Origin: Heterocephalus glaber
Lineage: Eukaryota > Chordata > Mammalia > Rodentia > Bathyergidae
Assembly (NCBI RefSeq): GCF_000247695.1
Contig: NW_004624842.1
Location: 3,325,946 to 3,389,945 of the forward strand
Length of the DNA stretch: 64,000 nucleotides
Direction of reading: 5' to 3'
A model generated the notes under the pieces. The model was not told the origin of the DNA, made no database searches, and saw only the letters and a program-made list of their open reading frames with translations. The translations under genes and the position numbers were made by a program. Positions 33,521 through 45,005 of this stretch are shown here, one piece after another; the first letter of the stretch is position 1, and every line of letters starts with the position of its first letter.

Positions 33521-34620
33521 GGACCAGGAGTCTTGCATGGCTTTTGCTTTCCAGCTCCCCAGGCTGCCTCCCTTGAAAAAGGTAGAAAAGGCAGCTGGAG
33601 TGAGGCTGGGATAGGGGGGCAAGAGTCAAGGACAGAGTGGCACTGCCTCCCCAGGCCTGCCCTGCCCCAGGTCTCAGCCCTCACATTGCTGGCGGGTGTG
33701 GAGAAACCTGCCAAACCAGTCCCTGAGCCAGGGCCAAGTGGTAGAGCCCAGAGCTGCAGGGACATGGGGAGGCAAGGAAGCAGATACCAAGAGCTGGGGG
33801 CAGGGAGGGCACAGAGGCTTCTTGTTGGCCTGCCGGCCCAAGCCAGTGGGGACTGCCTGGGGACAGGTATGGTGATCACAGTCAAAGTGCTCTATCACCA
33901 GGAATAGTACATGGCAGGGCTCAGCAGGTCTCTATCCTCATCGGCCTGCCTTCCACTTCCCTTCCTGCTCTGGACACACGTTAGCTGTCTGTGTCACTTG
34001 GTCAAGAGACCAAGGAATTTATCTGAGCAGTAAGACAGGAAGCAGGAAAGAGTGACAAGACAATATAGAAGCACTCGCCCCCCAGCCATCCTCTACCTAC
34101 CAGGTACCCTCCTGCTGTACCCTTGGCCCTCCCTGACCTCAGTGAGTCTGGCCCAGAAAAGAGCTGCACACAGGCCACACTGGAGAGAGGGTTCAGGAGA
34201 TCTGGGCTTCCAGCATGGGTCAGTGACACCCTGTGACACTCAGCATTGATGTGGGGAACCTGCTCTTCTCAGGCTTCTTCTGTCACCTTCCTATGGTGGA
34301 GCCAGATCAATGCCATAGTTTCTGTGGGCCCTGAGGTTCTGCTTTCACCCCACCTCCCCCCTAAACCTTCCCACTGCCTGCCCAAAGGAAAGCATAAGAA
34401 GTCACACCTGCCCGTGTGAGGGTCCTGCTAGACAGGCCTGGACAGGAGCCGCCTGACTAAAACCTGTTCCCTCCACTCTAGTGCAAGCTAAAGAAACAGT
34501 TTCTCCCTGGTATTCAGGTCCAAGCTCAGAAATCACCTGAAGGGTCTGTAAGACACTGGAGGCAACTGCTAGGCAGGAGACCTTGGTGTCAACCTAGGCT
34601 CCAGTGAGCACGACACATGG
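33521..34620. other. Unique sequence, no gene seen
   Basis: Frames are open on both strands across 33466-33907, but composition and mirror overlap suggest chance. Confidence 0.35.
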
Positions 34621-34800
34621 GTCAGGTAAGTGCCCCACACATGTCAGGGACTGTCTCATATCTTCATCAATCTCCTCCTTCAGTAGATGGGAGAAGGAGG
34701 ATCAGAGAGAAGCAAAGACCAGCCTAAGGTCACATGGCAAGGCCATGGCAGAGGTGGGACCACAACCTAAGCCTGACCCCCAACCCAGGGCCCTCAGCAC
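34621..34800 (-). mobile_element. MIR element
   Basis: 'AGACCAGCCTAAGGTCACAT' and 'GGCAGAGGTGGGACCACAAC' are the reverse MIR 3' order. A 'CAGGTAAGTG' near 34623 looks like a donor but lies beside this repeat. Confidence 0.5.
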
Positions 34801-34942
34801 ATGCCACTCCCCCAAAAGAGGCATTTTTCCAAATTCAAAATCATGCACCCTAAGGAACCAAGAGGCACCTTCCCCACTATCCCTTGGGAACTGCCAGATA
34901 GTAGTATGAAGTTCTTCTACCCAATACTAATCAGGTGTTGCC

Positions 34943-35271
34943 TTAGTCTGTCAGGTCTGTTTTAACAAAAATACCATAAACTTGGTGGCTTATAAATAAC
35001 AAAAATTTGTTTCTCATACTTCAGAGGCTGAAAGGTCCAAGATCAAAGTGCCAGCAGATTTGGTGTCTAGCGAGGGCCAGCTTTCTGGTTCATAGATGGC
35101 ACCTTCTATGATCACATGCTGGAAAGGCAGGCTGGCTCTCCAAGATCTCTTTTACATAAGTACTTATACCACTCATAAAGGCAGTGTCTTCATGACCCAA
35201 TCACCTTCTAAAGGCCCCAGGGTGTTCAGGCTTCAACACATGAATTTAGGGGGACAAACATTCATAGCATG
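34943..35271 (+). mobile_element. Ancient interspersed repeat, family not assigned
   Basis: Follows a well-known mammalian repeat order: 'AACTTGGTGGCTTATAAATA', 'CAGAGGCTGAAAGGTCCAAG', 'AGGGCCAGCTTTCTGGTTCA', 'CTTCATGACCCAATCACCTT', 'ACAAACATTCATAGCATG'. I do not assign it to a class. Confidence 0.6.
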
Positions 35272-36021
35272 TGTTTACCTGCAGTGCTCATCTCTGTATC
35301 CCAGCAAATGGGACAGTGCCTGGTGTACAGCAGGAACTCAATGAAAATTTGTTGCTCAATGGAGGAGCAACTGGGAGCAGAATCCTTTTTTAGGCCCAAG
35401 GACCAGAGTAAAAAATGGGAAAGTGGGAAACAGATAAGAAAAAGAAAATTTGAATCTGGCCTGTCTGAGGTATTGAACAAGCAGGGACACTATCAGACCA
35501 GAACTTCCAAAATCCTGGGCCCAAAAGTGAGAGACAGGTTGTCATCAATAACACAGAATGTGCAGACTTCAAAGCCTGCATGTGTTCCTGTGACTTGGCA
35601 AGGCCACCAGACCTGTCATTCTGTGCTTGCTCACCCTCCAAAATTTAGGGTAAAAAATCAAGGTGAGCAACAACCACCCTGCACTTCCCTGTCAGGGTGG
35701 TCAGACCCAGAGGAGGGTCCCCATTGTACCTCAGGCCAGGAGGTAAGCTTCCAAAGCAGGAAGACCTAAACTGAAATCAGGGAGATGTCACTTGGCCTCT
35801 CTTAAGATCCAAGATCATATTTATAAAACAGAGATGGTGCTACTTCTCCTGCCTCCCCTGAGGAGTATGCTGAAATGCCTACACAGCAGCAATGGATGGG
35901 AATATGCACTGTAAACTGCAAAGTGCCAAACAGATATGAGAGATTAGTAATGAAAATAACATTGCCATCACAAGCCTAGCTGGTCCCTATAGCATCCCAG
36001 TATCTAAATATCAATTATCAA

Positions 36022-36175
36022 CCGGGCATGGCGACACACACCAGTAATCCTTGCACTCGAGGCTGAGGCAACAGGATTGTGAGTTTGAGGCCTGCCTGGG
36101 CTACAGAGTGAGTTCAAGGCCAGAATGACAACATAGTAAGAACCTATCTCAAAATAGAAATAAACAAATAAGTAT
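36022..36175 (+). mobile_element. B1 SINE
   Basis: 'CCGGGCATGGCGACACACAC', 'TGGGCTACAGAGTGAGTTCA', 'GAACCTATCTCAAAATAGAA'. It has the longer form with a repeated 'GAGTTCAAGGCCAG' segment. Confidence 0.88.
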
Positions 36176-36214
36176 CAATTGTCATCATTGTGATTTTTCA
36201 ACAACACGATACTA

Positions 36215-36420
36215 TTAAGCATTAACTTATGTGCCAGTTGCAGTGTTAAGCATGTTGCCTTCATTTGCTCATCTGGATTCCATACTCTCTGAAGTAAGGA
36301 CCATTATTTAGATGGTAAGACCAAGGCATCGAGAAACAAAGCCACTCATTCAAACTTGGTAGTGGTGGAGAGGGCTCTACATACAGGTTGCTCTGAGTCT
36401 GGGTGGGGCTCGAGCTCCTT
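36215..36420 (-). mobile_element. MIR element
   Basis: 'TTAACTTATGTGCCAGTTGC', then 'TAGATGGTAAGACCAAGGC' and 'ACTTGGTAGTGGTGGAGAGG'. Confidence 0.5.
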
Positions 36421-36555
36421 TCAGCTATACTCAACTGCCCAGGAAAGAAAGAGCATGTCACCTTGTTAAGATGGCCCTTGCATTTGCCAAAGGCTGATGT
36501 GGCCCTGAGAATATGGTCACCTCATTGACAGGACTAGCTGGTATTGTTGTTCCTA

Positions 36556-36647
36556 ATTTTTTTTTTTTTTTTTTGTACCAGGGATCGAACTCGGGTCCTT
36601 GCACTTGCGCAGCAGGCAGCCAAACCACTGAGATAAATCCCCGGTCC
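36556..36647 (-). mobile_element. ID SINE with target duplication
   Basis: T run, 'GTACCAGGGATCGAACTCGG', then 'ATAAATCCCCGGTCC'. 'TTGTTGTTCCTA' flanks both ends. Confidence 0.92.
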
Positions 36648-36741
36648 TGTTGTTCCTATTTGACAAAGAAAAATATTGAGCTCCCAGGAAATCTCAGCAA
36701 CCATATTTCTCAACACATTGATGATAAAAAATTAGGAATAC

Positions 36742-36897
36742 AAGTTGGGCATGGTGGCACATGCCTGCAACCCCAGTACTCAAGAGGCTGAAGCAAGAGG
36801 ACCACCATGAGTTCGAGGCCAGCCTGGGCTACATAGTGAGTTTGAGGTCAGCCAGAACTACTTAGCAAGACCTTGTCTCAAAAAAAAAAAAAAAAAA
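36742..36897 (+). mobile_element. B1 SINE, long form
   Basis: 'TGGGCATGGTGGCACATGCC', 'GAGTTCGAGGCCAGCCTGGG', a second 'AGGTCAGCCAGAACTACTTA' segment, and an A tail of about 18. Confidence 0.92.
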
Positions 36898-36916
36898 TCA
36901 GGAATACAAAAGACTG

Positions 36917-36980
36917 TGGACTGCCCGGCAAGTGCAAGGTCCTGGGTTCAATTCCCAGTACCAGAAAAAAAATTTTTTTA
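36917..36980 (+). mobile_element. 5'-truncated ID SINE
   Basis: Starts at 'GCCCGGCAAGTGCAAGGTCC', lacks the A box, and keeps 'GGGTTCAATTCCCAGTACC' plus A tail. Confidence 0.75.
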
Positions 36981-37509
36981 ATTAAAAGACTGTGGAGAGT
37001 GCATTCAGAAGGGGAAACTGAGGAAAGGGGAGGAACACAGGAAAGGAGAGGGACCTACCCAGGTCATCCATTCAGACCCTTCCTAAGACCTTCACACCTG
37101 GTTCCTGAACAGACTACGAAGGAGACATGTTGGCTACTCTGGTTTCATAAGGTTGCCCCCACTCCATGACAGTCGCCAGCTGAAGCCAGTTACTTTTCTA
37201 TTCTCTCCACATACCAAATGAGACAACAGCCTTGGTCGATAACAAGTTCTAGAGGCCAACATCACTTCCTCAGGCCAAAGCAGAGCCCAGCAAAGGATTC
37301 TTGGTGTCCTCACGCCCTGTCATCCCCAACTCAAGGGAGACTTGGCAATAAAACAGTTGCCAACACTTGGACTTCCTGGGCAACAACACATGAGGTTTGC
37401 TCCTGACCCTCTTCCCAAACAAGTCCCTCTACACTTTGCTGGGAGTTTGTTTCATGCCCTTGGAGGTTGTTCTAAGCTCCTTGGAGCCTCAAAGATAGGG
37501 TCCATCATT

Positions 37510-37620
37510 GTATCTGTTAATGAATGAGACCCCGAGGATGAGAGAGGGGAAAGGACTGGTTCAAGGTCAGGCACAAGTTCATGAGTGGCAGAGTTGGGAT
37601 CTTAAACAACCCTCTGCATA
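37510..37620 (-). mobile_element. MIR fragment
   Basis: 'TTCAAGGTCAGGCACAAGTT' and 'CATGAGTGGCAGAGTTGGGA'. Confidence 0.5.
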
Positions 37621-37849
37621 CACAACACCTCCGTTGGACCCTCCCTGCAGAATCACAGCCAGATCCATCTCCAACCTGCCTCCTTGAAGAAGGCTTTCCC
37701 AACACCCCAGACCAGCCTGCCTCTCTTCTCTGAAATGGGGGAGGTTGGAGTATTTTTCACTTGCTAAAACTGTAGTCTATGTAATTCCCCATCAGCTGGT
37801 CAGGGAAATTTCTGTGCCCCAGCTAAACTGCATGATCTTTCTTCCTTTG

Positions 37850-38080
37850 AGCTCTACAGCCCAGTGGTTAAATTATCAGCACAGCCTCTAGCTTTGAATC
37901 CAGCTCCATCAAATTATGAGATCTTTTTTTGTGTCCTAGTTTCCGATCTGCCCACTAGGGATAATACTATTACCTGTCTCTTAGGGTGAGGATTAAATAA
38001 AATTAAGTAAGACAGACATAAATCACTTACAACCATGCCTGGCATAGAGTAGGGGCTTAATAAATGGCCACTGGCTTTTA
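37850..38080 (+). mobile_element. MIR element
   Basis: 'CAGCCCAGTGGTTAAATTAT', 'GATAATACTATTACCTGTCT' and 'ACCATGCCTGGCATAGAGTA' with a typical 'CTTAATAAATGG' end. Confidence 0.7.
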
Positions 38081-38387
38081 TGATTAGCTTTTCATAATGT
38101 TACCAGTGGCTTTTACCCTGTGATCAGTCCAAGACCAGGGCACCAATATCAGGGGCAGCAGACTGACAAGGGCCTCTGGGGTGGTGACATATGGATGAGC
38201 TTGGTCTGAGAAGCAGGACATCTGGGCTGCATTTCGGCTCCATCAGGCCCACCTGTGCCCAGCACCAAGGGTGCAGAGGAGGAGGGCAGGCAGGGAGAGC
38301 AGTATTAGAGAACGGACTGAGATAGGCTTTCCCTGGATCGAGGGCTATGTATGGATGACCTACCATTGTTCTTCGCTGCTTAAAATT

Positions 38388-38512
38388 CACCAGTGTCTCT
38401 CTGTGTTGCCCAGGCTGGTCTCAAACTCCTGGGCTCAAGGGATCCTCCTGCCTCAGCCTCCCAGGTAGGTGGGACTACAGATACCGGCCACTGTGTCAGG
38501 TTTTAGTGCCTT
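38388..38512 (-). mobile_element. B1 SINE
   Basis: 'TGTGTTGCCCAGGCTGGTCT', 'CTCCTGCCTCAGCCTCCCAG' and 'ACTACAGATACCGGCCACTG' in reverse. Confidence 0.85.
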
Positions 38513-38849
38513 TCTGAATCAAAGCCAACTCATTCCCTTTGCCCATTCTTGTGACCAGTTTCATTTCCTTCTACGCTGCTAGCTGTCATCTCCTAGGTAG
38601 TCACCTTGCTCCCCCCAGGCCTGCTCAGGACCCCTTTGGTCAACTCCCCAACACCAATAACACTATCTTGTTCATGCTTGATTCTTCATCTGAGTCTCTA
38701 GACCACTAGAGGACAGAGATAGGCTGGTCATGCTGATAGTCAGTACCTCAGCATCCCCAGAGGTAGCACAACTATAGAATAGGTACTCCATCAAGGTTGG
38801 CTTAATGAACTCGGGGTTGGATAAGATGGAATAAAAACCCATCCTAACT

Positions 38850-39030
38850 CTATAAAACTCAATTCAATTGCCCTGGATGAGTCACTTAATTTTTCAGGAC
38901 TCATTTCTTCATACATTAAATGGGGAACATTATTCTTGTCCTGCTTCCTCAAGGCTACTGAGAGGATCAAACAGATGTGCTTTATAAGATACTACTTTCA
39001 TTAATGCATTTATTCAACAATATATGTTCA
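38850..39030 (+). mobile_element. MIR element
   Basis: 'CCTGGATGAGTCACTTAATT', 'GCTACTGAGAGGATCAAACA' and 'CTTTATAAGATACTACTTTC'. Confidence 0.55.
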
Positions 39031-39067
39031 GTACCTATCACATATGGGGAATACTCTAACATGATAA

Positions 39068-39205
39068 CAGTTATTTTTTTAAAAAAATAAGATATCATTC
39101 GTCATAAAATTTACCACTTTAAACTACATGATTCAATGGCTTTTAGTACATTTATAAAGTTGTACAACTATCACCACTAATTCCGGGAACCCAGCTAACC
39201 TTAGC
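39068..39205. mobile_element. Old L1 3' UTR-like fragment
   Basis: 'CATGATTCAATGGCTTTTAG' and 'AGTTGTACAACTATCACCAC' match a motif of old L1 3' regions. Confidence 0.55.
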
Positions 39206-39314
39206 ATGTGCCCCTACTGCCCTTGGGAACCCAAGCCTCTGGTTTTGAGTTGGTCCAGGTGTTACTTTTCTGGGAAAGCCCAGTATTCTCCTTAGAAGGA
39301 TTTCTCTAGGACCA

Positions 39315-39363
39315 AAGTGGAACACAATGTAAACACTAAGTACACATTGTGTTCCACTTAGTG
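39315..39363. repeat. Compound perfect inverted repeat
   Basis: Arm AAGTGGAACACAATGT (39315-39330) pairs perfectly with ACATTGTGTTCCACTT (39344-39359) across a 13-base loop. A second overlapping perfect pair, CACTAAGT (39334-39341) and ACTTAGTG (39356-39363), uses part of the loop and the right arm, so two alternative hairpins are possible. Confidence 0.95.
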
Positions 39364-39849
39364 AAACAAAGTTACAGGTTCCCCTGGGAAAGGGCCCATC
39401 CCATCAGCCTAACCCCAGCCTTTTCCTAGACTTCCCTCTCCATCTTCCCTGAATGCAGCAATTGTGCTGACCCTGGCCTCAGTTTCCCCACCCACTCCTG
39501 AAACTCATGCTACTGACATTCCATAGAGGTATCCCCCAATCTCGCCCACCTTGTAGGAAGAAAAATCCTGGCCTGTTACGAGAAAAAGCCCTACTATTGT
39601 GAGACTGGCAATAGCAGTAGATTGGAGCTGGATTTGGAGAACCCTCAAATACAGAAGTGGTGAGTGAGGCTGTATTCTGTAGGTCTTTGGAAGCCTAGGA
39701 AGCTCTGAGGACACAATCCCCACCTACTGGGATGGACCAGAGGGGGAGTCCTGGAGGTGAGGAGGGACAGAGAGGCCAGCCCAGAGGCTGTCCCAGTGGT
39801 TGTCAGCACTGGGAAATGAAAAAAAAGATCAGGACTCCTGAACACTGTG

Positions 39850-39985
39850 CTCTAGCTCTGCTCTGTCATTTTTTGCTGGTATTTGCTCTGTCATTTTGCT
39901 ACCTTTATTGAGCCTCAGTTCACCCACCTACAAAATGGAATAATTACACCCTCCCTCCTTTGTCTCTCAAGATTATGGGATAATC
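39850..39985 (+). mobile_element. MIR fragment
   Basis: 'TTATTGAGCCTCAGTTCACC' and 'CTACAAAATGGAATAATTAC'. Confidence 0.55.
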
Positions 39986-40419
39986 AGAGAGAGAGATGAT
40001 GAAATGAAGAGCCTGCATAGGAAAAATACAAAGGACTTGAGCTCTAGCCCTGGTGTAAGCCAGATGATAAAGGGCCATGGGGTTGAAGAACCCAAATGGA
40101 ATAATTCCACTGGCCCTTCTCTGCCTCTTTTCCTTGTACGAGATAATCTAAGGAGAGATATGGAGTCGCAGAAGGAATGTGAGTCATCCTTCTGTGGCCC
40201 CCAGAGACAGGTTCTCTGGCTCTTAGGCAGACAGTAAGCTGGGGGAATGATCTGTTACTACATGGAGGAGAGGCTAGGAGCAGTCACAGGAGCCAGAGTC
40301 AGGAAAAGGATGAATGGGCAAGGGGAGGAGAGGGGAAGGCAGTTTTCCTTGCTGAATCTTCTGTATATCAATCCCTCTTTGAGAAGACAATGACATCGCC
40401 ACCTTCCATGTGACAGCTG

Positions 40420-40515
40420 CAATTGTGTCATTTTCCTCCTCTGAACCTCAGCTTCCTCATCGAAAAATGCGATAATGAAGCTCTAGACATGCCATGAGTC
40501 CAACTCAATAAGCAT
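40420..40515 (+). mobile_element. MIR fragment
   Basis: 'AACCTCAGCTTCCTCATCGA' and 'CCAACTCAATAAGCATGGCT'. Confidence 0.5.
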
Positions 40516-41285
40516 GGCTGTCATTTTTCCATCCTTTGAAACCAAGCAGGCTCCCAGGGCCAATAGCATACTCTACCCCAATCTTCCATCTGAGTTACTG
40601 GAGAAAAGCTCAAAGTATCTTTGGGACAGAGCCCATGAGATTAGCTGGGGGAGGATGCCTCCATTGGTCAGGGCTTTGTGCTTCAGCCTGATGCCCAAAA
40701 AAGGGCTGAGGAGGCTTCTCACCACCAAGGCTGCTAGAAGCCACCCAGGGTCCTGGAGTTCTATGCATCCTGAGGGAGGGCAGGCCCCTGCCAAAGGACC
40801 AAAGGGAGCACTTTTTCCCCACTCACCACCAGCAGGAGGGGAAGGAAGCACTTAGCACCTCTTGATGCCCACACCCTTGTCTACCACACAGATGGGGGCT
40901 ATATCTCAGGAAGAACTCAGGAGGAAGCAACTGGACACCTGTGTTCGGCTGGAGAAGATCAAACTCCTCCACACTTGTGAACAGAATAGTATGGAAGGAA
41001 GAGGCACTTTCTGTGGGGTCTGAAAGCACAGCTGGCCACAGCCCCTAACCCACCCCCAGCTCTCCAGCTGGGGGCAGATGTGATGACCCCCGCTTCTCCC
41101 TTCCCTGTCTGTTCCCAGTCAGCTCCCTCATCCTAGAGAGCCCCTCCAACCAAGTGTCCCCTCTACTCTCTCCTCTGAACTTTAAAGGCATTTTGCCTGT
41201 CCCTCTCAATGGCAATTTGCACGTTTTGTCACAGGCACACTTGTACACATTTATCCCCGCTCTGGAGTAACAGGTGAGGACAATG
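40516..41285. other. Unique sequence, no gene seen
   Basis: The plus frame 40514-40855 (113 residues) and its minus shadow have no known motif. Confidence 0.35.
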
Positions 41286-41465
41286 ATCTCCTTTCCGGGT
41301 TCTAGAGCCAGGCAGACCAGAGCTCAAAGACTAGCTTTGTGGTTTCTTAGCCATGTGATGCTAGGTCAGCCACTTATCCTCTCTGAACCTCAATTTGCTC
41401 TAGAAAATGGGCTCAATAACAGCATCTTTTCTATAGAGCTGTTGCAATTAAATGATATAATAAAG
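41286..41465 (+). mobile_element. MIR element
   Basis: 'GTTCTAGAGCCAGGCAGACC', 'CTTAGCCATGTGATGCTAGG' and 'CTGAACCTCAATTTGCTC' cover the core. Confidence 0.65.
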
Positions 41466-41655
41466 CTGAGCTTGGTGGCACACACCCACAACTTCAGCAC
41501 TCTGGGAGCCTGAGCCAGGAAAATCTCAAGTCTGAGGCCAGCTGGACAACTTAGGGACTTAGTAAGATTCTGTCTCAAAATGAAAATTAAAAATAAACAA
41601 AGAGCTGGGGATGTGGCTCAGTGCAAAGGCCCTTGGTTCACTCCCTAGTAAAAGG
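41466..41655 (+). mobile_element. B1+ID composite SINE
   Basis: B1 part ('GAGCTTGGTGGCACACACCC' to 'GATTCTGTCTCAAAATGAAA') runs into a shortened ID part: 'GCTGGGGATGTGGCTCAGTG', then 'CCCTTGGTTCACTCCCTAGT'. The same layout appears at 42280-42440 and 52370-52530. Confidence 0.75.
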
Positions 41656-41793
41656 GGGAGGTGGGTGTGGCACAGAGTCACTTGCACAAAGTGAGAGCTC
41701 AGTAATGTAACACTAGTTATAGGGATTTTCCAGGCAGCTTCATGAATCATTTTTCTTTATATCTCCTGAAATATCCAGCACAGCACTGAAAAC

Positions 41794-41870
41794 TGGATGG
41801 ATGGATGTTATCGCTTCTCGGCCTTTTGGCTAAGATCAAGTGTGGATAGATGGATGGATGGATGGGTATA
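41794..41870. repeat. (GGAT)n tetranucleotide repeat interrupted by U2 fragment
   Basis: GGAT units at about 41795-41807 and 41845-41865 bracket the U2 fragment. Confidence 0.85.
41810..41843 (+). pseudogene. U2 snRNA 5' fragment
   Basis: 34 bases starting 'ATCGCTTCTCGGCCTTTTGG' and ending '...GATCAAGTGT' equal the exact 5' end of spliceosomal U2 snRNA. The match stops abruptly. (GGAT)n repeat lies on both sides, with no upstream promoter signature seen. This is a truncated, non-functional copy. Confidence 0.9.
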
Positions 41871-41902
41871 GAGGCAGATCTGTGTGTAACATAAGGAAGC
41901 CC

Positions 41903-42015
41903 TGGGCTGGGGATGCAGTTCAGTGGCACTGCACCTGCCTTGCAAGTGCAAGGTCCTGAGTTCGATCCCCAGTACTGCAAGATTAATAATAATAATAATA
42001 ATAATGATAATAATG
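41903..42015 (+). mobile_element. ID SINE with (AAT)n tail
   Basis: 'GCTGGGGATGCAGTTCAGTG' to 'GAGTTCGATCCCCAGTACTG', followed by about ten AAT units that expanded from the tail. Confidence 0.88.
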
Positions 42016-42139
42016 AAGCCCTTTCCAAGAGGCAGAGCAGTGCCACCTGGGTCTGGCTGCCTCTGTAGGTCATTAACCCCATGTCAGAGTGGAATGCAAG
42101 CAGATGAAGGACAGCTTCTTGCTCTACCGAGCAGAAGCA

Positions 42140-42275
42140 GGAGACATGGTGGTCAGAATGTGGGCTCTGAAGCTAGACTCCTTAGGCTTGAATCCCACCC
42201 CCTCCTCTTACTTAGTGTATAGACTTAGTTGCACCTTAGTTTCCACATGCTGTTCTGACACTCAGAAGAGCATTA
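42140..42275 (+). mobile_element. MIR fragment
   Basis: 'GTGGGCTCTGAAGCTAGACT' and 'GGCTTGAATCCCACCCCCTC' match the MIR 5' half. Confidence 0.55.
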
Positions 42276-42279
42276 TGAA

Positions 42280-42475
42280 GTACCAGGCACTTTTGGGAGG
42301 CTGAGGCAGAAGCATCACATCCCAGTCCAGCCTGGGTAACTCAGCAACTTAGTGAGATCTTGTTCCACATTTTAAAAAGTGTTGGGGATATAGCTAAGTA
42401 TGAAGGCCCTGGGGTCAACCCCAAACCAAAAATCAAAACAAAACAAATAAGCAAACAAACAAACAGAAATAGAGA
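42280..42475 (+). mobile_element. B1+ID composite SINE, 5'-truncated
   Basis: The B1 part starts inside the element ('TTTTGGGAGGCTGAGGCAGA'). The ID part 'GTTGGGGATATAGCTAAGTA' ends 'GGGGTCAACCCC', with an (AAAC)n-rich tail to about 42470. Confidence 0.7.
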
Positions 42476-43122
42476 AGCAGAATGTAGACAGTTCATCCAC
42501 ATTCTACAGAAGGTAAAATTGAGGCCAAGGCTGCAGAGCAAGTACTTGAATCTGTGAGGCTTTGACTTGTAGGCCAATGCCCTCTGTTCCAGGCTGCCTA
42601 TGAAGATTTGTTCCCTCTCACATTTCCTGTCCCCTTCAGTAAGCTGATGGTGGTTAATACCTACAGTCTCACCTTTCTTGGAGTTGCCTGCCACTGAGCC
42701 TGGCCCCTTGCAGGGCTTCAGGAAGCTGGAGGAACATGTGGAATAAGTGTACAAACTGACCTCTGCCTCCTCTTACTGAGTCCTCACCTCCTATGCATAC
42801 GCCTTCCCCTGTCTCCTCACACATTGCCCAAATGTCAGAGAATGGCCAGGCAGCCCCCTCCTGGGAACTTCTAACCCACCTCCTCTGTCCTGGCTGCGCT
42901 ACGGCTATGGACAGAGGCCGTTTTGTTCCTATGCTTCTTGCTCAGGGATCTCCATGGGGCCCACGTCCTGGCAGGAAAGAGCCAAATCACCCCTTTTAAC
43001 TGGCGCTAAAGGCACCCCTACCCCCTCTCCCCAGAAATAACATGCTTCCAGTTCTGTTCACCATTCATTGTACCTGCCCCAGCTTGGCTCAGCCATGCCC
43101 CATCCCCCATAGTCCCTACTTC

Positions 43123-43124
<2 letters not shown>

Positions 43125-43169
<45 letters not shown>
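43125..43169. repeat. (AC)n microsatellite
   Basis: About 22 uninterrupted AC units. Confidence 0.97.
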
Positions 43170-43171
<2 letters not shown>

Positions 43172-45005
43172 AGTCCAGTGGTACCTCACATCTATTTAAA
43201 ACTAAAAACCAGAGGATTCTAGAATGACAATATCATGTCCCTGCCTGTGGTGTCTTACTAATAACCCACAATGACATTTGCATGTTACTTTGCAATTTTT
43301 CAGTCAATGTAATTTCACTGGCTTGGTTCCCTCTCTACAGCCTCACCTTGCCAGAGTCAGCACCCCCAAGTTACACAGGAGGTTTGGCACCCCCTAAGCC
43401 AGTGATTTCCGGTGTCCTACCCAAAGCAACGGTAGGGTCCATGGCTTTGTTTGAGCATTACTGAGGCCTGAGGAATTAACCAATTATAGTCCCAGCCCTA
43501 CCCCAAATTCAACAGAAACTACAACCCCTTCAGTTTATTTTGTACTTTGAGACTCTTGAGGTTCATTTGAAAAGGGGATTCCCCTGCTGGAGATTTTGAG
43601 AAAACACCATTAGTCTGACCCTACCTTCCCCTAACTCCCCCTGGACAGTGAATATATGACCTTGAGGCCAAGAGAAAAGAAGCACACACAATAGTCAGTA
43701 GCTGAGCCAGAAGGAAAATAATCTCTCCTATAAACCTACTCTACAACTGGCAGCTGTTACCCAAAAGAAAGTCAGAGCACCAGGGCCTGCCAGCCCTGGT
43801 AGCATGGATAAGCAATACCAGCAGAGCAGACTGTCAACAAAGAATGCTTGGTGAAGCATTTTCAGCTCCTATCTCAAAATAACCCCAAACCAAAGAGAGC
43901 CCTCAGTACCACTCCCTTTTCAACCCTATCAGAAACCTGTGGCCCAGACCAACCCTCATGCCAACTTAGAGGTTAAATACATCAAAATTGAGAGCCTGAG
44001 GGCCTGAAGACCTCTTTGCCCAGCAGAAGCAGAAGACTAGGTGGTGTCACTGGAACACTCAGCCCTCCTCCATGCATACCAGCTCCCTGGGAAAGACATC
44101 CTCAGCCAGGAACCTGGAAGGAGGAGACATTACTAGCTCTTCTGCACGAGCCCTGGGCCCCAAGTGGGCTGGCAACTGAGAGGCTGGCACTGGACTCTGG
44201 AGGAACTTCAGGGAAGTTGCTGAACCTGTTACACTGAATGGCCAACTATGGGGCTGAACACAGAGAACAAGAGGGAAGGTAATGAATCTGAAGCTGCAGC
44301 AGCCCACAGGGCCAGGCCTGGAAGGGCCCTGGAGAGCAAGGTGAAGGTGAGTCTTCACTCTAAGAGTAAGGGAAACCCCAAAAAATGAGCAAGGGAAACC
44401 ACTGACTCTCGGGGTAGAGAAGGGACTAGAAAGGGGCAAGAGTGGCTATGGGAGAATCAGCCAGGAGGTAGCACAAAGGCTAGACTGGAATGGTTGTAGA
44501 AGGGGCAAAGTAGACAAATTTCAGAGACACTTAAGGGTGGTGGCCACAGACCTTGGTGAGGCACTGGATGGAGGGAGTTGAGGGACAGCAGGGACCCCTA
44601 TCCTTGGGGCTTTCTTCCATGTCAGCCCAGTGGTCTCCAGCACCCAAGAGAAAGCAGACTCATTGCTTTCTCAACCTACCTATCCTGCCTCAATCTCCCC
44701 ATCTATGAAATAGTTGAACTTGGAGACTCTTAAGTCTTTTTCACTTTGGTACTATATCCTGGTAGTTTTTCACAGAGTATTTAAACCCTTTGCCATCTTC
44801 CTTGAGCCCAACCTTCAGGCCTGGCCTGGTATGCAATGGACAGAATAGTCAGAAGGAGAAACCTTGGGTCCTCTGAACTCACACACTCAGAAGAGTCAAT
44901 CTCCAGGTGAGAAAGATATTTAAAGAGAGAGAGAGAATCTCCAGGTGGGTGGATGTTTCCACTTCACATAGAACATGAAAAACGGGAGGACAGGAAGACA
45001 TGAAA
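43170..45005. other. Mostly unique sequence, no gene seen
   Basis: A 'GTGAAG|GTGAGT' donor-like site lies near 44345, with no convincing upstream acceptor or conserved frame. The minus frame 44059-44439 is unrecognised. Confidence 0.35.

Noticed and set aside
34610..34640. Donor CAG|GTAAGTG near 34624
   Set aside because: It lies at the edge of a MIR copy, where such words are common, and no paired acceptor was seen.
41810..41843. Functional U2 snRNA gene
   Set aside because: Only 34 of about 190 bases are present, with no Sm site, no 3' box and no promoter element.
44300..44360. Exon ending at the GTGAGT near 44346
   Set aside because: The donor is good, but no upstream acceptor with a pyrimidine tract and no conserved frame was found.
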